The translations under genes were made by a program, and so were the position numbers. Source: Deltaproteobacteria bacterium (GTDB lineage: Bacteria > Desulfobacterota > Desulfuromonadia > Desulfuromonadales > Geopsychrobacteraceae). Taken from it: DNA of 34,727 nt. The notes under the pieces were generated by a model, which worked only from the letters and a program-made list of their open reading frames with translations, had not been told where the DNA came from and did not search any database. The DNA is taken from NCBI GenBank assembly GCA_018399135.1, contig JAGYPB010000028.1, forward strand, positions 1 through 34,727. The letters run 5' to 3'. This document shows, piece by piece, positions 7,601 to 14,711 of this stretch; within the stretch, counting starts at the first letter, position 1, and the number at the start of each line of letters is the position of its first letter.

Positions 7601-9330
7601 ATCTGGAGCGTTTCTGTCTGGTATTGCTGGGTTACCAGCTGTTCCGTGAGCGGGATCTGATCGCCGCTGAACCGGTGCTCATGATTGATCGTACGGTTGA
7701 ATTGTTGCGCGCTATTGCCAAATTGCAACGCCAGGCGACCAAGGTCGGTTATCGTGTGGATCAACTCCTGGCGCAACTGGATCCGCGGCCGCCATTGGAG
7801 ACGCCGCTGGCGGTTCAAGGTGACGGACTGAAGATCCTTTTTGTCGCTTCCGAAGCGACCCCCTTTGCCAAATCGGGGGGGCTGGCCGATGTGGCTGGTT
7901 CGTTGCCGCGCGCCCTGCGCCTGCTTGGTCACGATGTCCAGATCGTTATTCCCGCATACCCACAGATTGATAAAGCACCGATGATCCCGCGCAAGGCAGC
8001 ACAGAGCGTTGAAATCACTATGGAAGACGTGCCTCACCGCGCTAGCCTGAAACAGGCAGTTTACGATGGCGTTCCCTACTGGTTTATCGATACACCGGAT
8101 CTGTATCAGCGTGACGGGCTCTACTCCGGCCCCGACGGCGATTATTCCGATAACGGTATGCGCTTCGGGTTTTTCTGCCGAGCGTTGCTGGAGCTGGCCA
8201 GAACCCTCGAGTTCCCTCCGGATATCATCCATCTGCATGACTGGCAGACCGGGCTGGTGCCGGTGCTGCTCAAAACCAGCTATGGCGATGATCCGTTCTT
8301 TACTCACACGAAGACCCTGCTGACGGTTCACAATCTTGGCTATCATGGAACCTTCCCCTTTTCATTGTTGCGGCAACTTGAATTGCCCGGGTATCTGACC
8401 AGTCCGGCGGCACTGGAATATTACGGCAATCTGTCGTTGCTCAAAGGGGGGATCGTCTTTTCGGATCTGGTCAATACCGTGTCGCCGACCTACTGTCGTG
8501 AAATTCAGACGGTGGAACAGGGGTACGGCCTCGATGGTCTGTTGCGTGAGCGCAGTGCGCATCTTCATGGCATTCTCAATGGCCTTGATGAACAGATCTG
8601 GAATCCCGCTCAGGATGCCGCGCTGCCACATAACTACAGTCCAGGTAGGCTCAAGAATAAGAAGCATTGCAAGGTGTTGCTGCAGCAGGAACTGGGGCTG
8701 GAGGTTCGTGCCGATGTGCCGCTGGTGGTGGTGATCAGCCGTCTTGACCGGCAAAAGGGGATCAACCTGATTGAGGCCATCTGGCCGCAACTGCTCGAGC
8801 GCCCTTTACAGTTTGCTCTGCTTGGCTCAGGAACCCCTGAGAATATGCGTTTCTGGCAGGAACGTCAGGGAGAAAATCCCGGACAGGTATCGATCAATCT
8901 GATCTTTAACGAAGGTCTGTCGCGTCGCCTATACGCGGCAGCGGATATGATACTGGTACCGAGTCTGTATGAGCCTTGCGGTCTGACCCAGATGATTGCC
9001 CTGAAATACGGTGCCCTGCCTCTGGTGCGCCGAACCGGCGGTCTGGCAGATACGGTTATTGATATTGACGACGATCCCGCCGGAGGCAACGGTTTTATCT
9101 TCGATCATTCTGACCCCTGGTTGTTGCTTGCCACTGTTGATCGGGCGTTACATCATTATTACCAGCCCGAAACCTGGATCAAACTGGTTAAGCGTGGCAT
9201 GAAACAGGATTTCAGCTGGGCACCGTCAGCACAGGAATACCTCAAGCTTTATCGATATATGATCGGTCTGCCGGTTGACCAGGAGGAAACAAAGGATGCT
9301 TTCAAAGAAAGTAATTCATTAGATGGCTAA
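4660..9330 (+). CDS. glgA: GH13 alpha-amylase-family / GT5 glycogen synthase fusion
   Basis: A 1556-aa protein of several parts. Residues 1 to about 310 are helical and unrecognised. About 310-830 form a GH13 barrel: region I DVVTNH (D398, H403), region II RFDAA (R516, nucleophile D518), region III VAEAF (general acid E583), region IV NPDEE (N642, D644, with Pro643 where most members have His). About 840-1050 is a helical linker of unknown function. About 1056-1535 is a complete GT5 starch/glycogen synthase: KSGGL (K1071) for ADP-glucose, VSPTY, RLDRQKG, and EPCGLTQ (E1438). A single protein could therefore both extend and remodel glucan chains. ATG immediately follows the galT-like stop, with a second ATG one codon on; the Shine-Dalgarno sequence is weak, so coupling is likely. 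The last three codons and the TAA lie inside a 138-bp repeat element, so the C terminus may have been altered by insertion. Confidence 0.92.
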   Translation: MMVAHPFSQRHYPLDLHCSRNVWDATDLTSYFRREQRPGRTFMRHLLADHLRVQSAQGVTAAELELLATLNQILREVATDFLRRRNCRLTKNAMEIGDVRLPMPGLKASFTSFFGLFPALPLQLEPVDPATYVDQLGDRGDWLELLLELVLLYVQSQNPALTSVRSLFAEEEQQLRRNSAYDKQLLLLDQALPPLEDGYATQPQSLLARLLEPLRKSKNLYTQVQLLRDVWADLLPPELLERISMAIQQFEVEGHKPGFPGPPDTTPLDPAAFMDHEYASFTADLAWMPRAVLLAKSTYVWLEQLSRRYQRPIYTLDQIPDEELDALVNYGFTSLWLIGIWKRSQASLKVKNLCGQQDVAASAYAIDDYVIDEKLGGEPAFEQLRHRCLQRGLDLACDVVTNHTGIESAWLREHPDWFVQLSYPPYPGYRFTGSDLSSSPDYSIQIEDGYYDNSEAAVVCRYQNRHSGEVRYIYHGNDGTHLPWNDTVQLNYLLPEMREAMIQLIIRVARRFRIIRFDAAMTLAKRHFQRLWYPLPGAAGGVPSRSDHALSQQDFNHFFPVEFWRELVDRVQIEAPDTLLVAEAFWLMEGYFVRTLGMHRVYNSAFMNMLMQEENAKYRQTIKNILVFDPAILQRFVNFMSNPDEEPAIEQFGDSDKYFCVATMLATMPGLPMFGHGQIEGLREKYGMEYLAPRWDEPVDKPLLERHRLSIFPLLRQRALFSGAEAFQLYDFESVYGVEEDVFVYSNQLDERRVLVICNNSDKSIAGRIGSPVAMAGRAGEDVGSACAINCSSDFVVMSDLTDNIQYLQPAASLRQGGDFTLAPYSVRVIGDFVAHQDQDGRWQRLWQQYGDRGVRHLWLEHDGLLLEKSWPLLSELLAVPQPQRVRRRIRQILTDLSTIYNAHPLAGMQKDYVLQVQMRGHYPDLVLHHEGYGELAWYIDRADTDDGWFRLFDRICNQYPLRPLLGCHYYDYRDWCVHQDLERFCLVLLGYQLFRERDLIAAEPVLMIDRTVELLRAIAKLQRQATKVGYRVDQLLAQLDPRPPLETPLAVQGDGLKILFVASEATPFAKSGGLADVAGSLPRALRLLGHDVQIVIPAYPQIDKAPMIPRKAAQSVEITMEDVPHRASLKQAVYDGVPYWFIDTPDLYQRDGLYSGPDGDYSDNGMRFGFFCRALLELARTLEFPPDIIHLHDWQTGLVPVLLKTSYGDDPFFTHTKTLLTVHNLGYHGTFPFSLLRQLELPGYLTSPAALEYYGNLSLLKGGIVFSDLVNTVSPTYCREIQTVEQGYGLDGLLRERSAHLHGILNGLDEQIWNPAQDAALPHNYSPGRLKNKKHCKVLLQQELGLEVRADVPLVVVISRLDRQKGINLIEAIWPQLLERPLQFALLGSGTPENMRFWQERQGENPGQVSINLIFNEGLSRRLYAAADMILVPSLYEPCGLTQMIALKYGALPLVRRTGGLADTVIDIDDDPAGGNGFIFDHSDPWLLLATVDRALHHYYQPETWIKLVKRGMKQDFSWAPSAQEYLKLYRYMIGLPVDQEETKDAFKESNSLDG

Positions 9331-9459
9331 GCAAAAAGCGTCAAATGCAAGGCGTGCAATTGGAGAGTAAAGAGGCCGACTTATCTACGTCAAGGCCGGG
9401 CGATGAATGCGGTTGTTCGGACCCGGGCGTAGCTGTTCGTGAGTTTTTGCGACGCCATC
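9322..9459. repeat. 138-bp element with terminal inverted repeats (MITE-like)
   Basis: The left end GATGGCTAAGCAAAAA (9322-9337) and the right end TTTTTGCGACGCCATC (9444-9459) are inverted repeats matching at 13 of 16 positions. The interior has no credible gene. The left end encodes the final Asp-Gly-stop of the glycogen synthase fusion. The right end stops just before the AGGGAATAG ribosome binding region of the next gene. It resembles non-autonomous dispersed repeats of desulfuromonad genomes, but no second copy is present in this window. Confidence 0.55.
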
Positions 9460-9469
9460 AAGGGAATAG

Positions 9470-10789
9470 GTGGTGGTCTTCGTGGTAAAAGGAGCTTTCT
9501 GGATTGGGGTGTATCTGCTGTTGATACTGACCCCGTTGGCGATTCTGTTGATCGAACCGGTTCCCCCCGGCAACGGTTTCTGGTGGGATGTCTCTTTGGC
9601 GCTGGGTTTTGCCGGCACTGCCATGTTGGGGATGCTGTTTTTGCAAACGGCTCGTTTTCGCCGCGCTTCAGCGCCTTTCGGCATAGATATTATCTACTAT
9701 TTCCACCGACAGGTGGCGTTGATCGCGGTTCTTTTTATTGTCGCCCACCCCATCATTCTGCTGATCCTCAAACCGCAACTTATTGACCTTTTTAAACCGG
9801 GGGTTGCTCCGGCCCACCTCTGGGGCGCCATTGTGTCTGCCCTGGCCCTGCTAATGCTGGTGGCGACATCGATCTGGCGCAAGCAACTGAGCCTGGATTA
9901 TGACCTGTGGCGGGTTCTCCATGCGGTGTTAGCGGTGCTGGCCCTGGGGCTGGCGATCTGGCACGTGCTGGGTGTCGGTCATTATGTCGATACACTCTGG
10001 CGCAAGCAGCTGTGGGGAGCCTTTTCCCTGTCGTGGTTGCTGTTGCTGGTGTATGTGCGACTAATAAAGCCCTGGGGTCAATTGCGTCATCCCTATCGGG
10101 TCGTCGAGGTGAAAGAGGAGAGGGCTGACAGCTGGAGTCTGACCATCAAACCTGAAGATCACGCAGGTTTGCGCTTCCAACCGGGGCAATTTGCCTGGTT
10201 GACTCTGGGAAATTCTCCCTTTGCTCTGAAGGAGCACCCTTTTTCTTTTGCCGGCAGTGCCCAAAAGGTTCCGGCCTTGACTTTTACCATCAAGGAGCTG
10301 GGTGATTTCAGTAGCGGCATCAAACACGTAAAACCCGGACAGATCGCCTATATTGATGGCCCTTATGGCGCCTTCAGTCCTGACCGCATGGCAGCTGGTG
10401 GTTTTGTCCTTATTGCCGGAGGGATTGGCATCGCACCAATGATGTCGATGTTGCGTACCTTTGCTGACCGTCAGGATCAACGACCCCTCAAGCTGCTTTA
10501 TGCCTATAATACGTGGGAGCGTCTGACTTTTCGGGAAGAACTGCTGGCCCTTGAACAACAGCTCAACCTTGAAATTGTTTGGCTGTTAAAGGATCCCCCA
10601 CCGGAATGGGAAGGAGAATCCGGGCTGATTACCAGCGACTTGCTGCAACGGCGGCTGCCATTGGCAGACCCGGAGCAGTCTTACCTGATTTGCGGGCCAG
10701 TGAAAATGATCGAGTTAACGGAGAAACTGCTGCACCAGGGTGGAGTTCCGCTGGCGCGGATCCATTCGGAACTGTTTGATATGGTATAA
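9470..10789 (+). CDS. ferric reductase-like transmembrane flavocytochrome (FNR-type NAD(P)H oxidoreductase)
   Basis: This 439-aa membrane protein has an N-terminal half of about six helices carrying two haem-ligand pairs typical of the ferric reductase/NOX domain: H79-x13-H93 (FHR...AHP) and H151-x13-H165 (LHA...WHV). The C-terminal half (from about residue 210) is a ferredoxin-reductase module: HPFSFAG for FAD, GGIGIAPMMSML for the nicotinamide cofactor, and CGPVKM near the end. It would carry electrons from NAD(P)H through FAD to two haems across the membrane. The acceptor (ferric iron, oxygen or another) cannot be read from sequence. The start is GTG; 9470, 9473 and 9482 are all GTG, and AGGGAA at 9461-9466 favours 9473 or 9470. 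It begins 11 bases after a repeat element and is followed by another repeat. Confidence 0.88.
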   Translation: MVVFVVKGAFWIGVYLLLILTPLAILLIEPVPPGNGFWWDVSLALGFAGTAMLGMLFLQTARFRRASAPFGIDIIYYFHRQVALIAVLFIVAHPIILLILKPQLIDLFKPGVAPAHLWGAIVSALALLMLVATSIWRKQLSLDYDLWRVLHAVLAVLALGLAIWHVLGVGHYVDTLWRKQLWGAFSLSWLLLLVYVRLIKPWGQLRHPYRVVEVKEERADSWSLTIKPEDHAGLRFQPGQFAWLTLGNSPFALKEHPFSFAGSAQKVPALTFTIKELGDFSSGIKHVKPGQIAYIDGPYGAFSPDRMAAGGFVLIAGGIGIAPMMSMLRTFADRQDQRPLKLLYAYNTWERLTFREELLALEQQLNLEIVWLLKDPPPEWEGESGLITSDLLQRRLPLADPEQSYLICGPVKMIELTEKLLHQGGVPLARIHSELFDMV

Positions 10790-10837
10790 TTGATCAGGTG
10801 GTTGTCTCTATGGCTCGCAGTAAAGGCGATAAAATGG

Positions 10838-10935
10838 TTCACCACCCGTTCACTTTGCTCACTTGAGGCACAGGATCGCAGAGAACACCCGGTTCGTTAT
10901 GAATTGCTCAGTGCCCTCAGTGTCTCAGTGGTGAA
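10838..10935 (+). repeat. dispersed repeat, copy A (ends TTCACCAC / GTGGTGAA)
   Basis: The ends are exact 8-bp inverted repeats (10838-10845 and 10928-10935). The interior begins CCGTTCACTTTGCTCACTTGAG and ends CTCAGTGTCTCAGTGGTGAA. Copies B (14907-15010, same orientation) and C (21099-21248, opposite orientation) share both end blocks. It is non-coding and fills the 175-base gap between the flavocytochrome gene and the 30-aa microprotein gene. Confidence 0.65.
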
Positions 10936-10964
10936 CACCAGGTTTTCTTGCAAGGAGTAAGTGA

Positions 10965-11057
10965 ATGAGATTATTGTTTGCCAATCTGCTGGCTTGGGTG
11001 ACCGGGGTGCTCATCGTGGTGATGGTGGTGCTGTTTGCCTGGTTGCAGAACAGCTAA
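10965..11057 (+). CDS. 30-aa single-pass membrane microprotein
   Basis: ATG to TAA encodes 30 residues: MRLLFANLLAWVTG, then a Val/Leu/Ile-rich stretch ending FAWLQNS. Almost the whole length is one transmembrane helix with a positive N-terminal residue and a short polar tail. A consensus AAGGAG (10952-10957) lies seven bases before the ATG, much better than the site of the following gene, so this small frame is probably translated. Its stop is four bases before the AmrS start, suggesting translational coupling and a shared function. I do not recognise a family, and homologues would be missed by automated pipelines because of size. Confidence 0.6.
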   Translation: MRLLFANLLAWVTGVLIVVMVVLFAWLQNS

Positions 11058-11061
11058 CGCC

Positions 11062-12081
11062 ATGAAAGAAGCCCTGCTCTACGACAAAGGTTCAACCAAC
11101 CAGGCCACCTGTCGCCTGTGTGCTCACTTTTGCGTGATCAACCAGGGGCAACGTGGCCGTTGTGGAGTGCGTGAAAATCGGGATGGGGTTCTCTATTCTC
11201 TGGTCTATGGTCACACCATTGCTTGTCATGTCGATCCCATCGAGAAAAAACCGCTGTATCACTTCCATCCCGGCAGCCGTTCATTTTCCGTCGCGACCCC
11301 CGGCTGTAACATGCACTGTCACTGGTGCCAGAATGCGGGGATATCCCAGGTGCCGTGCAACTTCAAATTCCCCACCGGCGAAGAGATGCCCCCGGCGCAG
11401 ATTGTTGCTGCCGCCAGTAAAAGTCGCAGCCGCTCCATCGCCTACACTTATACGGAACCGACGATCTTTTTCGAATACAGTTTCGACATCGCCCGCCTTG
11501 CTCGCGAGGCTGGTATCGCCAATGTCTATGTCAGTAATGGCTACATGTCGGCAGACATGGTGGACATGGTGCACCCGTACCTTGATGCCGCCAACATCGA
11601 TCTCAAATCTTTTCGTGATCCGACCTACCGAAAATATGCCGGAGCCAGGCTGCAACCGGTTCTTGACAGTCTGAAAAGGCTGCATGATGCCGGCATCTGG
11701 CTTGAAGTCACCACCCTGATTGTTCCGGGGATCAATGATGATTCGCAGGAGCTCAAAGAACTGGCTGAGTTTATCATCGCTGAACTGGGTGCCGACACTC
11801 CCTGGCACATCAGCCGCTTTTACCCCCAATACAAACTGGAGCACCTGCCGCCGACACCCACCGCAACCATAAACCAGGCGGTGGAGATTGGTCGCAGCGC
11901 TGGTTTGAAACACATCTATATCGGCAATCTGGGGGTCGATCGTGATACCCTCTGCCCCGGTTGCGGTGCTATCCTGATTCAGCGGCGGGGGTATGACATC
12001 AAGCGCAACCGGATAGCAGCGCAGAGCAGTTGCCCGGATTGCGGGCACCGGATCGCCGGGGTGGGGATGGGTGGAGAGTGA
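11062..12081 (+). CDS. amrS: AmmeMemoRadiSam system radical SAM enzyme AmrS
   Basis: This 339-aa protein starts at ATG 11062; a longer TTG start at 11035 lies inside the microprotein frame and is less likely. The N-terminal CRLCAHFC...GRCGVREN block, the cluster motif C82-NMH-C86-HW-C89, TYTEPTIF, and a C-terminal CPGC/CPDC zinc-ribbon-like tail are characteristic of AmrS (PflA-like radical SAM). The family usually sits with MEMO-like and AMMECR1-like proteins; neither is in this window. The substrate is not known. The gene has little Shine-Dalgarno sequence of its own and is probably coupled to the 30-aa frame upstream. Confidence 0.9.
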   Translation: MKEALLYDKGSTNQATCRLCAHFCVINQGQRGRCGVRENRDGVLYSLVYGHTIACHVDPIEKKPLYHFHPGSRSFSVATPGCNMHCHWCQNAGISQVPCNFKFPTGEEMPPAQIVAAASKSRSRSIAYTYTEPTIFFEYSFDIARLAREAGIANVYVSNGYMSADMVDMVHPYLDAANIDLKSFRDPTYRKYAGARLQPVLDSLKRLHDAGIWLEVTTLIVPGINDDSQELKELAEFIIAELGADTPWHISRFYPQYKLEHLPPTPTATINQAVEIGRSAGLKHIYIGNLGVDRDTLCPGCGAILIQRRGYDIKRNRIAAQSSCPDCGHRIAGVGMGGE

Positions 12082-12120
12082 GTTGTCGGTTTGCGAGCCG
12101 CTGGTTCTAATGTTTGGGAC

Positions 12121-12320
12121 AGTTCAAATCGACATCGGGATCGCTATCGGAACCGAAAAGAATTGATTCCTGAACACCAACAGCTTGAGGTCTCCCCCCC
12201 CCTTTTTTTTTGATCGATCCAGTCGCCGGGGTGGGCGGGGTTTTCAGATTCGAGATGAACAGGCGGTGTACGGTAACGACAATAACGATTTTGATCCCGA
12301 TAGCAATTTCGATTTGGACT
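12121..12320. repeat. 200-bp element with 12-bp terminal inverted repeats and a C9T9 tract
   Basis: The left end AGTTCAAATCGA (12121-12132) and the right end TCGATTTGGACT (12309-12320) are inverted repeats with one mismatch. Both ends also contain ATCGGGATC or its complement GATCCCGAT. The centre has nine C (12194-12202) followed by nine T (12203-12211), then a G-rich run GGGGTGGGCGGGG (12228-12240) that can pair with the C tract. No coding potential. It marks the left edge of the AT-rich restriction-modification block. Confidence 0.45.
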
Positions 12321-12353
12321 AACAACTCTAATAAAAACAAGATCATCCATTAA

Positions 12354-12382
12354 TTGACAACATTTCATTGTTGGGGTATCAA
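12354..12382 (+). promoter_or_regulatory. sigma-70-like promoter for the restriction endonuclease
   Basis: A perfect TTGACA (12354-12359), a 17-base spacer and TATCAA (12377-12382) point toward the endonuclease gene about 115 bases downstream. Short inverted repeats ATTGAC/GTCAAT and CAAC/GTTG overlap it and could be an operator, but this is only a suggestion. Confidence 0.45.
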
Positions 12383-12499
12383 CGTCAATGGCGCATTTTC
12401 AGGGGACTGAATATGGGGGGAATATCACAGTAAATATCAGACGCCACTGCTTGAGCTTTGATGTTGTGAAGGAAGTTGTTTTAAATCAAGGAGAGTTAC

Positions 12500-13234
12500 T
12501 TGAAATTAAAAGATGCAATAATAAAGCTTGGCGCCCAAATGGCGGCGGAGCGTGCGAGGGACATAGCTGAAGATCTGTGTATCGAATGGACTGATGGTAT
12601 TTGTTTTGTGTTTAATATCATTGCTAATGATTTAGAGCGGATACCAGGGAATATTGGCGGAAAGGATGATGATGAAGTTTTGGCAATCAGGAAGTGGATA
12701 CTCAAGTATCTTGGTGGGAAGGATGGTTGTGCCAGTAAACGTGTATCCAATTTGCCCGGTACTGTTGCCGACCCGATTATAGAAGAAATTATTAGTGCCA
12801 GACTTACGAATCTCGAGCAAGAAGATTTAGAGAAGATAACTTATGCCCACCGCCTTGGGATGTCAGCAGAAAACATTCTGGGACTAATACTTGAAGAGTA
12901 TCTTGCCATTAATCTGAGCCCTTATGGATGGCACTGTGCATGGGGAGAAACTGTAAAATCCGTCGATTTTGTTAATGAAGATGGTAGGTTGCTGCAGATT
13001 AAAAATCGAAGTAATTCTGAGAATAGCTCAAGTAGTACCGTCAGACATGGAACCGAAATTGATAAGTGGTTTAGAATTAAGGCAGATCGTGTGGAGTATA
13101 TGTGGAGTGCATTGAATACGATTTGCAAAACCAACCACCTCAGTGAGGAATCTTTTGTTCAATTCGCTCGGGATACGATTAAAAGCAACCCTGTATGCTT
13201 AGCTATAGAAAGTCAGAACCCTTGGATGGATTAG
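12500..13234 (+). CDS. type II restriction endonuclease, SinI-like (probable GGWCC specificity)
   Basis: This 244-aa protein starts at TTG 12500, chosen because AAGGAG (12488-12493) lies six bases upstream. Residues 115-190 (YAHRLGMSAENILG, GWHCAWGETVKSVDF, LLQIKNRSNSENSSSS, HGTEIDKWFR) are what I recall of the SinI endonuclease family. The probable nuclease residues are D156 and Q166-x-K168, a PD-(D/E)xK variant with Gln in place of Glu/Asp, plus E132 or E133 in the preceding helix. The stop is ten bases from the stop of the convergent methylase, as is usual for such pairs. Codon use is clearly more AT-rich than in neighbouring operons, which suggests transfer. The GGWCC specificity is inferred from family memory only. 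Confidence 0.8.
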   Translation: MKLKDAIIKLGAQMAAERARDIAEDLCIEWTDGICFVFNIIANDLERIPGNIGGKDDDEVLAIRKWILKYLGGKDGCASKRVSNLPGTVADPIIEEIISARLTNLEQEDLEKITYAHRLGMSAENILGLILEEYLAINLSPYGWHCAWGETVKSVDFVNEDGRLLQIKNRSNSENSSSSTVRHGTEIDKWFRIKADRVEYMWSALNTICKTNHLSEESFVQFARDTIKSNPVCLAIESQNPWMD

Positions 13235-13244
13235 AGGACAATCT

Positions 13245-14675
13245 TCAACCAAACGCAAACTCAATTTGTTTTACCTCCTGATGGTGAGACTTAACCTCTT
13301 TATTAAATGATTCCATCCATTGAGTGTGTGATGTGTTTTTATACCTTGAGTAGGGAAAATCGAAAATATTCGTAAAGTTATCTGATGCTAGCAACCCTTT
13401 AATTAACCTTCCAGTGGCCAGTCCCAAACTCGCAGGGACGGCGTTTCCAACTTGTTTATATTGCTGAATCAGTGGTCCAGCTAGCTCCCAACTGTCAGGA
13501 AATTCCTGAATGCGTTTATATTCCTCAATTGAAAGAGGACGATTGTCGACAGGATGTGCGAGATCTGTAGCCGGCATTGCAGGGTGTGTTACTAATGTTG
13601 GTGAAGGTTTGTTCCAGGCTAATCGTCTCAAAAAGCCTGTTTTGCCACCACCCGAAAAGTATGATTTTCCCATCGCCTCTTTTTGAAGATCTGCAGGCAG
13701 ATTCCGCCAATTTTGACCTGGCTTTAACATCCTATAATAACGAAGTCTTTTCTCAGGAAAATTCAGGTGATGATGCGTCTCAATATTTCCAATGCAGGAT
13801 CTTAAATCGCGCCATCCAGGAAGGCCTAACTGGCCATTTTCAGAGTGAGTCGGGGTTAGATATGGTGGTTCTTTCCCGTCTCTTGAGCAAACAATAATTA
13901 CGCGTTCCCTGATTTGTGGAGTCCCAAAATTTGCAGAATTATAAAGGTTAAAAGAAAATCCATAGCCAGCAGCTTCAAGTCTTTTAATTACGAAATTTAA
14001 TGCCCCGCCTTTTAGTTCATCAGTTGAAAGATCAGGAAATTCCGACCCACGTTGGTCATGAGGTCGGTGTTCCATTGGACATGAAAGTAACCCCCGCACA
14101 TTTTCAATGACGATATATTTAGGCCTCAGTTCCAAGGCAAGATCTATATATTTTAAAAAAACATTGCCTCTGTCGTCGTTAAAGCCCTTTCTTTTCCCTG
14201 CAGTACTAAATGCCTGACAAGGTGGCCCCCCCATAACCAGATCAATTTCATCAGATCTGGTTAGTTGGGCCGCAGCTCGAATATCATCAGCACTGTAGAC
14301 ACTGATATCGCCAAGCAATGCGGTGTTAGGTCGATTCAGTGCGATTGTCTGTCTGCAATATTTATCAATTTCGCATGCTAGCCTTATTTCAAAGCCGGCT
14401 TTCTCTACACCCAAATCAAGCCCCATGGCACCTGAGAAAAAGCTCAATGCGACCGGTTTCCTTTGGGCCTTTTTTGAAGTGAAATAGGCGGGATGATCTT
14501 CTGCTACTCGATGGGCAGTTTTTAATCCATATTTCTCAACACTAACGTCTGAGATTAACCATGAGCCACTAAGTTTGCGTGCTATTAAATCTTCTTGCCT
14601 GCATAGTGTTCTTACCCGCTGTACGCTGATGTTTAGTCGCTGAGCGGCATCTTTTATGTCTATTTCGGTACTCAT
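13245..14675 (-). CDS. DNA (cytosine-5) methyltransferase with N-terminal helix-turn-helix
   Basis: This 476-aa protein has all the m5C methylase motifs: I (LSFFSGAMGLDLG, about 78-88), IV (GGPPCQAFS with catalytic Cys153), VI (ENVRG), VIII (QIRERV), IX/target region (LAWNKPSPTLVTHP) and X (KQVGNAVPASLG). Residues 1-50 (IDIKDAAQRLNISVQRVRTLCRQEDLIARKLSGSWLI) look like an excisionase/MerR-type helix-turn-helix, so it may autoregulate. It protects the sites cut by the neighbouring endonuclease. AAGGAA lies seven bases upstream of the ATG on the minus strand, behind a good promoter. The gene is AT-rich like its partner, consistent with joint horizontal acquisition. The exact target base and site cannot be read here. 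Confidence 0.92.
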   Translation of the reverse strand: MSTEIDIKDAAQRLNISVQRVRTLCRQEDLIARKLSGSWLISDVSVEKYGLKTAHRVAEDHPAYFTSKKAQRKPVALSFFSGAMGLDLGVEKAGFEIRLACEIDKYCRQTIALNRPNTALLGDISVYSADDIRAAAQLTRSDEIDLVMGGPPCQAFSTAGKRKGFNDDRGNVFLKYIDLALELRPKYIVIENVRGLLSCPMEHRPHDQRGSEFPDLSTDELKGGALNFVIKRLEAAGYGFSFNLYNSANFGTPQIRERVIIVCSRDGKEPPYLTPTHSENGQLGLPGWRDLRSCIGNIETHHHLNFPEKRLRYYRMLKPGQNWRNLPADLQKEAMGKSYFSGGGKTGFLRRLAWNKPSPTLVTHPAMPATDLAHPVDNRPLSIEEYKRIQEFPDSWELAGPLIQQYKQVGNAVPASLGLATGRLIKGLLASDNFTNIFDFPYSRYKNTSHTQWMESFNKEVKSHHQEVKQIEFAFG

Positions 14676-14711
14676 GACGGGTTTCCTTTGCGAAATCTAC
14701 AATAAGTACCA

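Larger units (their letters stand above)
12082..12499. other. 418-base intergenic region before the restriction gene
   Basis: This gap contains the 200-bp repeat at 12121-12320 and a sigma-70-like promoter at 12354-12382. A 60-codon frame starting at 12388 overlaps the endonuclease gene in another frame and looks spurious. No other gene is supported. Confidence 0.5.

Noticed and set aside
7348-8346. 332-codon minus-strand frame inside the glycogen synthase fusion
   Set aside because: It lies opposite a strongly conserved coding region, shows no family features and reflects antisense codon bias.
12388-12570. 60-codon plus-strand frame before the endonuclease
   Set aside because: It overlaps the endonuclease gene in another frame; the AAGGAG at 12488 serves the TTG at 12500, and the peptide has no recognisable features.
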